A stretch of DNA of 64,000 nucleotides. It comes from Rhizobium lusitanum. Its GTDB lineage: Bacteria; Pseudomonadota; Alphaproteobacteria; Rhizobiales; Rhizobiaceae. This document shows, piece by piece, positions 60,153 through 64,000 of this stretch. How positions within the stretch are numbered: the stretch's first letter is position 1; each line of letters starts with the position of its first letter. The stretch covers positions 2,496,001 to 2,560,000 of the forward strand of contig NZ_CP050308.1 in assembly GCF_014189535.1 (NCBI RefSeq). Direction: 5' to 3'. The notes below the pieces were generated by a model. The model did no database searches. It had not been told where the DNA came from and saw only the letters and a list, made by a program, of their open reading frames with translations. Made by a program: the position numbers and the translations under genes.

Positions 60153-60641
60153 ATGACGATTTTGAATGTTTACAATAATAATCCGTTAATAGATGGCCGC
60201 CAGTCTGAACGGGCGATGCTTGTACGTAGGGGCATGCAACTATTACTGCATGAGATGCGTCACGCCATCTTGCCGGAGTTGCCGCTCGCAAGCGGCCGCC
60301 GGGCGGATCTCATCACCCTGTCGGAAAAGGGCGAGATCTGGATCATCGAGATCAAGACCTCGATCGAGGACTTCCGTGTCGATCGCAAATGGCCGGATTA
60401 CCGCCAGCATTGCGACCGTCTGTTCTTCGCGACGCACAAGGATGTGCCGCTCGATATCTTCCCGGAAGACTGCGGGCTGTTCCTGTCGGATGGTTACGGT
60501 GCCCATATGATCCGCGAGGCGTCCGAGCATCGCCTGCCGCCGGCGACGCGCAAGTCGGTGACGCTGAACTTCTCCCGCGCCGCCGCCCAGCGGCTGCTAT
60601 TGGCCGAATGGGCGACAGGCAAGGATTTTTCACCTGAATGA
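60153..60641 (+). CDS. mmcB: MmcB-type DNA repair protein
   Basis: The 162-residue protein matches the alphaproteobacterial MmcB family (DUF1052), found in Caulobacter as a DNA repair factor that acts in SOS/mitomycin C survival. The PD-(D/E)XK-like core is GRRADLITLSEKGEIWIIEIKTS near residue 50, followed by KWPDYRQHCDRLFFA. It is convergent with actR, 3 bp apart. The biochemical activity is not proven. Confidence 0.85.
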   Translation: MTILNVYNNNPLIDGRQSERAMLVRRGMQLLLHEMRHAILPELPLASGRRADLITLSEKGEIWIIEIKTSIEDFRVDRKWPDYRQHCDRLFFATHKDVPLDIFPEDCGLFLSDGYGAHMIREASEHRLPPATRKSVTLNFSRAAAQRLLLAEWATGKDFSPE

Positions 60642-60644
60642 TGG

Positions 60645-61235
60645 CTACTTTGGCGCGCGCTTGGCGAGGATGCGTTGCAGCGTGCGGCGGTGCATGTTGA
60701 GGCGACGGGCCGTTTCGGAAACGTTGCGCTCGCACATTTCATAGACACGCTGAATGTGCTCCCAGCGAACCCGATCCGCCGACATCGGGTTTTCCGGCAC
60801 TTCGGCCTTTTCGCCCGGCCGCTGCGTCAGCGCCGCATAGACATCGTCAGCATCCGCCGGCTTGGCGAGATAATCGAGCGCGCCGAGCTTCACGGCAGTG
60901 ACCGCCGTTGCGATATTGCCGTAGCCGGTCAGGACGACGATATGCGTGTCGTCGCGCCGCTGCCGGATCGCCTCGATGACCTCGAGGCCGGTGCCATCCC
61001 CGAGGCGAAGATCGACCACGGCGTATTTGGGTGGATTGGTCTTGGATTTGGCGACACCTTCCGCCACCGATTCTGCCGTCTCGACGGTGAAGCCCCGCGT
61101 TTCCATGGCGCGCGCCAGCCGGCGCAGAAAGGGGCCGTCATCATCGACGATCAACAATGTCGCATCCGGGCCGATATGGTCCGCAATATCCTTGGCCCCC
61201 GCATGAGGGTCGGCAAGCTCTTTATCCGTCATCAT
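60645..61235 (-). CDS. actR: response regulator ActR (RegA/PrrA family)
   Basis: The 196-residue protein has a receiver domain (LLIVDDDGPFLRR, phospho-aspartate in VVDLRLGDGTG, TGYGNIATAV) and a C-terminal Fis-type helix-turn-helix (VSETARRLNMHRRTLQRILAKR). It is the partner of ActS next door and controls redox-dependent genes: nitrogen fixation, CO2 fixation, respiration and acid tolerance. ATG 61235 was chosen; ATG 61232 is one codon on. Confidence 0.92.
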   Translation of the reverse strand: MMTDKELADPHAGAKDIADHIGPDATLLIVDDDGPFLRRLARAMETRGFTVETAESVAEGVAKSKTNPPKYAVVDLRLGDGTGLEVIEAIRQRRDDTHIVVLTGYGNIATAVTAVKLGALDYLAKPADADDVYAALTQRPGEKAEVPENPMSADRVRWEHIQRVYEMCERNVSETARRLNMHRRTLQRILAKRAPK

Positions 61236-61306
61236 CTTCAATCCCGGCGGCATCCCGCCTGCACAGTCCTACTGATTTTAACGATCGGTGTTTTAAGCCG
61301 TGAAAC

Positions 61307-62644
61307 TCATTTTGTCGAATTACTGTCGATCAAAACGCGCGGCCATTCGACGCGGATCCGGGCGCCCGGCGTCTCCGGATCGCGATTGCCGAAGGAAATG
61401 GCAGCACCCGAGCGCTCCAGCAGGGTCTTGGCGATGAACAGCCCTAGCCCAAGGCCGCCGGCCGTGTCGTCACGCTGCCGGGTCGTGACATAGGGTTCGC
61501 CGATCCTGGTCAGAATATCGGGCGCATAGCCGTTGCCGTCGTCCTCTATAATGATGATGAGCGTGTCAGGGCCATATTCCACCGTGACGGTCACCTTCTT
61601 GCGCGCATAGTCGACGGCGTTTTCGACGAGATTGCCGAGCCCGTACATGATGCCGGCATTGCGGTTGAGCACCGGCTCGCCGGCCCTCGGGCTCTTTTCG
61701 ATCAGCTCCAATTTTATCCCGAATTCCCGATGCGGCGCGATGACCTCCTCCATCATCGACGACAGCGTCAGCCGCCGCATATGCGCCTCGTCTTCGGCCG
61801 ACAGCGTCGTCAGCCGCCGCAGGATATCGCGGCAGCGTTCGCTCTGGCTGCGCAGCAGCGCCACGTCCTCGCGGAAACGGTCATCCTCTTTGAGTTCGCG
61901 CTCCATCTCCTTGGCAACGACGCTGATGGTCGCAAGCGGCGTGCCGAGCTCATGGGCAGCGGCGGCCGCCAGCCCGTCGAGCTGAGACAGATGCTTTTCC
62001 CGCTGCAACACCAGTTCCGTCGCTGCCAGCGCATCGGCGAGCTGCGACGCCTCCATGGAGACACGATAGGCATAGAAGGCGGCAAAGGCCATGGTGGAGG
62101 CGATCGAGCACCAGACGCCAAGCTGCATGACGCTATGGACGTTGACCTCGATACCGCCATACCAGGGCAGGGGAAAGGGCGAGAAGGCAAGACCGGTGAT
62201 GCAAATCATCGCCAGCACGATCAACACCATGCTGTAGCGGATCGGCTGCGAGGCAAACGAGATGATGACCGGCACGCAGACTAGCGCTGAAAACGGATTG
62301 GCAAGCCCGCCGGTAATCAGCAGCAGCCCGCAGAGCTGCAGAAGGTCGAGCCCAAGCAGCGCGAAGGCGGCGGCCGGCTCCAGCCGGTGCGTCGGTGGAT
62401 AGCGCAGCGTCAGGAAGAAGTTGATCCAGGCCAAGCAGGCGATCAGCACGCAGCAGGCCAGGAGCGGCATCGGAAATTTCAGCCAGAAGGCGACGATCAT
62501 CACCGTGGCCGTCTGGCCGCCGACGGCAAGCCAGCGTAGGCGCACCAACGTCTGCAATCTCAGCCGCCGGCTGGTGTGGTAGTCGTCCTGCAGCTTGGCG
62601 TCCGCAATTGCTATCTTGTCCAATCCTCTGAAGAAGCTGGCCAT
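61307..62644 (-). CDS. actS: redox sensor histidine kinase ActS (RegB/PrrB family)
   Basis: The 445-residue kinase has about six N-terminal transmembrane segments (between residues 35 and 185) and, between them, the quinone-binding signature GGLANPF. The kinase core shows the phospho-histidine in AAAAHELGTPLATI and the G boxes EDDGNGY and GLGLGLFIAKTLLERSG. It reports the redox state of the ubiquinone pool to ActR. ATG 62644 lies 3 bp from the hrpB end. Confidence 0.93.
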   Translation of the reverse strand: MASFFRGLDKIAIADAKLQDDYHTSRRLRLQTLVRLRWLAVGGQTATVMIVAFWLKFPMPLLACCVLIACLAWINFFLTLRYPPTHRLEPAAAFALLGLDLLQLCGLLLITGGLANPFSALVCVPVIISFASQPIRYSMVLIVLAMICITGLAFSPFPLPWYGGIEVNVHSVMQLGVWCSIASTMAFAAFYAYRVSMEASQLADALAATELVLQREKHLSQLDGLAAAAAHELGTPLATISVVAKEMERELKEDDRFREDVALLRSQSERCRDILRRLTTLSAEDEAHMRRLTLSSMMEEVIAPHREFGIKLELIEKSPRAGEPVLNRNAGIMYGLGNLVENAVDYARKKVTVTVEYGPDTLIIIIEDDGNGYAPDILTRIGEPYVTTRQRDDTAGGLGLGLFIAKTLLERSGAAISFGNRDPETPGARIRVEWPRVLIDSNSTK

Positions 62645-62646
62645 GT

Positions 62647-64000
62647 TCAGGTTCCTCTCGGCTTGGTTCGTGTTGTGGGGGAAGCCTCCGCCGGGTCTTC
62701 CGGCCAGGGATGCCGTGGATAGCGCCCGCGCATGTCGGCGCGCACATCCTTCCACGATCCCGCCCAGAAACCGGGCAGATCGCGCGTCGTCTGGATCGGC
62801 CGATGTGCCGGAGACGTCAGTTCCAGCACCAGCGGCAAGCGACCGCCGCCGATGGCCGGATGCTGCTTCAGCCCGAAGAGTTCCTGTACGCGGATCGTCA
62901 ACAGCGGCTCCTCGCCCTCATAGTGGATCGGGTGGCGCTGGCCGGTCGGCGCTTCGAAATGCGTTGGTGCCATCCGGCCAAGGTCGCGCTGCAGCGCGTG
63001 TGGCACCAGCGACATCAATCCATTGGAGAGCCCGCCGGAAGAGATATCGGAAAGGCCGCGCGCCTCCGTCTGGAACGGCGTGAACCAGTCGTCAAGCTGT
63101 GAAAGAAGAGCTTCGTCGCTCATGTCGGGCCAGGGCTCGCCGATCGTGCGGTAGAGGAAACCGATCCGGTCCCGTAATTGTGCTGCTTCCTTGGAAAACG
63201 GCAGCACGCCGATCCCGAGCTCGCGAATGCCCTCGGCCAAGGCTTTTGCCGCCTTTTCACCGGATGGGCGCGGCAAGGGGGTCTCTTCAAATATGATGGC
63301 GCCGAGGCGAGTGACGCGCCGCGCGCGCACCTGTCGGCTCGTCTTGTCGAAAACGCTCTGGTCTTCCGTGCGGATTTCGCCGGGTAGATGCTCTTCGACA
63401 TCGCCTCGCGAAATCTCCGCCGCCGCCAGGATACGGGCTTGCGCGGCCCGGCCGGTCAGATCGGCGATCACCAGCATCTGCGAGCCGGCAAGCCGCTCCG
63501 TTTCCGGCAGCTCGGCCCCACGCCCGTTCGCCATGACAAAACGTCCGCGTCCTCCGCGTTGCAGGGCAATACGATCCGGGAAGGCGTGCAGCAGCAGGGA
63601 ACCGGCCAATATCGGCGCACCCGCGGTCGTGCTCTTGCTACCGCCCGCCGCCGTCGCCAGCCTTCCGGCCAGTCGGCGCGCCGCCTCGGCGCGCTCGCCC
63701 TTTTCCATCTTGAACCGTCGCAGTCGCTCTTCCAGATCGACGCTCGGCCCACCCAGCCCCTGTTCCGTTAGCAAGACGGCGAGCATTGCTGCCTCCCGCG
63801 CCTGGCCGAAATCCGCCGCCGAGATCACCATGGCCGATAGCCGGGGTGGCAATGCCAGATCGCGCATCAGCCGCCCGCGCGCGGTCAGCCCATTGTCGGC
63901 GTCCAATGCTCCCAGCTGCCGCAGCAGCGCGCGCGCCTCATTAAGTGTTATCGTCGGCGGCTGATCGACAAAGGCAAGCGTAGCGGGGTCCTGTACGCCC
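62647..64000 (-). CDS. hrpB: ATP-dependent helicase HrpB, C-terminal part (cut by window end)
   Basis: About 450 residues of the C-terminal half are visible; the frame is open to the window end, with no start in view. The sequence DPATLAFVDQPP...LNEARALLRQLGALDADNGLTARGRLMRDL is the HrpB winged-helix and helical-bundle region, and the tail QHPAIGGGRLPLVLELTSPAHRPIQTTRDLPGFWAGSW is family-specific. The helicase motifs lie upstream, outside the window. Function in vivo is poorly known. Confidence 0.93.
   Translation of the reverse strand, partial: GVQDPATLAFVDQPPTITLNEARALLRQLGALDADNGLTARGRLMRDLALPPRLSAMVISAADFGQAREAAMLAVLLTEQGLGGPSVDLEERLRRFKMEKGERAEAARRLAGRLATAAGGSKSTTAGAPILAGSLLLHAFPDRIALQRGGRGRFVMANGRGAELPETERLAGSQMLVIADLTGRAAQARILAAAEISRGDVEEHLPGEIRTEDQSVFDKTSRQVRARRVTRLGAIIFEETPLPRPSGEKAAKALAEGIRELGIGVLPFSKEAAQLRDRIGFLYRTIGEPWPDMSDEALLSQLDDWFTPFQTEARGLSDISSGGLSNGLMSLVPHALQRDLGRMAPTHFEAPTGQRHPIHYEGEEPLLTIRVQELFGLKQHPAIGGGRLPLVLELTSPAHRPIQTTRDLPGFWAGSWKDVRADMRGRYPRHPWPEDPAEASPTTRTKPRGT

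Overview
The window is a stretch of chromosome from an alphaproteobacterium of the Rhizobium/Agrobacterium group. The evidence is GC-rich coding sequence, the ChvG-ChvI two-component pair beside a truncated HPr kinase and PTS-Ntr genes, a Tyr-type DivL, ActS-ActR, a PHB depolymerase, AddAB instead of RecBCD, and several copies of rhizobial intergenic palindromes (RIME-like). Almost everything is core genome. No rRNA, tRNA, IS element, prophage or CRISPR array was recognised.

Layout. 1-3.3 kb (+): end of the PEP synthase/PPDK regulator gene, then maf-aroE-coaE-dnaQ with overlapping starts. 3.3-5.2 kb (-): LysE-type exporter, secB, fxsA. 5.4-10.7 kb (+): timA-like, mltA (frameshifted), smr, an XRE regulator, gyrB. 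10.8-17.4 kb: nitroreductase and DUF2218 (-), then PLP decarboxylase, FAH-family hydrolase, PHB depolymerase, DUF2852 and a metallopeptidase (+). 17.5-23.3 kb (+): trpF (frameshifted)-trpB-trpA-accD-folC and a secreted unknown. 23.4-35.5 kb (-): divL, tsaE-amgK fusion, murU, addB, addA, trxA. 35.6-41.2 kb (-): ahcY, HPr, EIIA, hprK, chvG, chvI. 41.5-44.9 kb: pckA, arfB, a small beta-solenoid-like protein in a lower-GC patch, alkB. 44.9-49.7 kb (-): hisB-DUF2628-hisH-hisA-hisF-hisE-coaA. 49.9-59.0 kb (+): hslVU, DUF1402, cytochrome P450, a long inverted-repeat element, hydantoinase-like gene, malate synthase G with an in-frame amber codon. 59.3-64 kb: L,D-transpeptidase (-), mmcB (+), actR, actS and the end of hrpB (-).

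How the genes work together. The 23-41 kb block joins cell-cycle signalling (DivL), murein recycling (AmgK/MurU), recombination repair (AddAB) and envelope/nutrient signalling (HPr-EIIA-HprK-ChvG-ChvI), with pckA directly downstream as the gluconeogenic entry step. The his and trp clusters are ordinary biosynthetic operons.

The most notable observations are three interrupted housekeeping genes. Two carry a one-T loss in a T run and one carries a CAG-to-TAG-type stop. Others are a TsaE-AmgK fusion next to MurU, a Tyr-for-His DivL, an AccD without its zinc ligands, a 225-bp element with perfect 35-bp inverted ends, and a palindromic operator candidate upstream of ahcY. I saw no clear new multi-gene system; the window is mainly conserved core genome with some accessory insertions.
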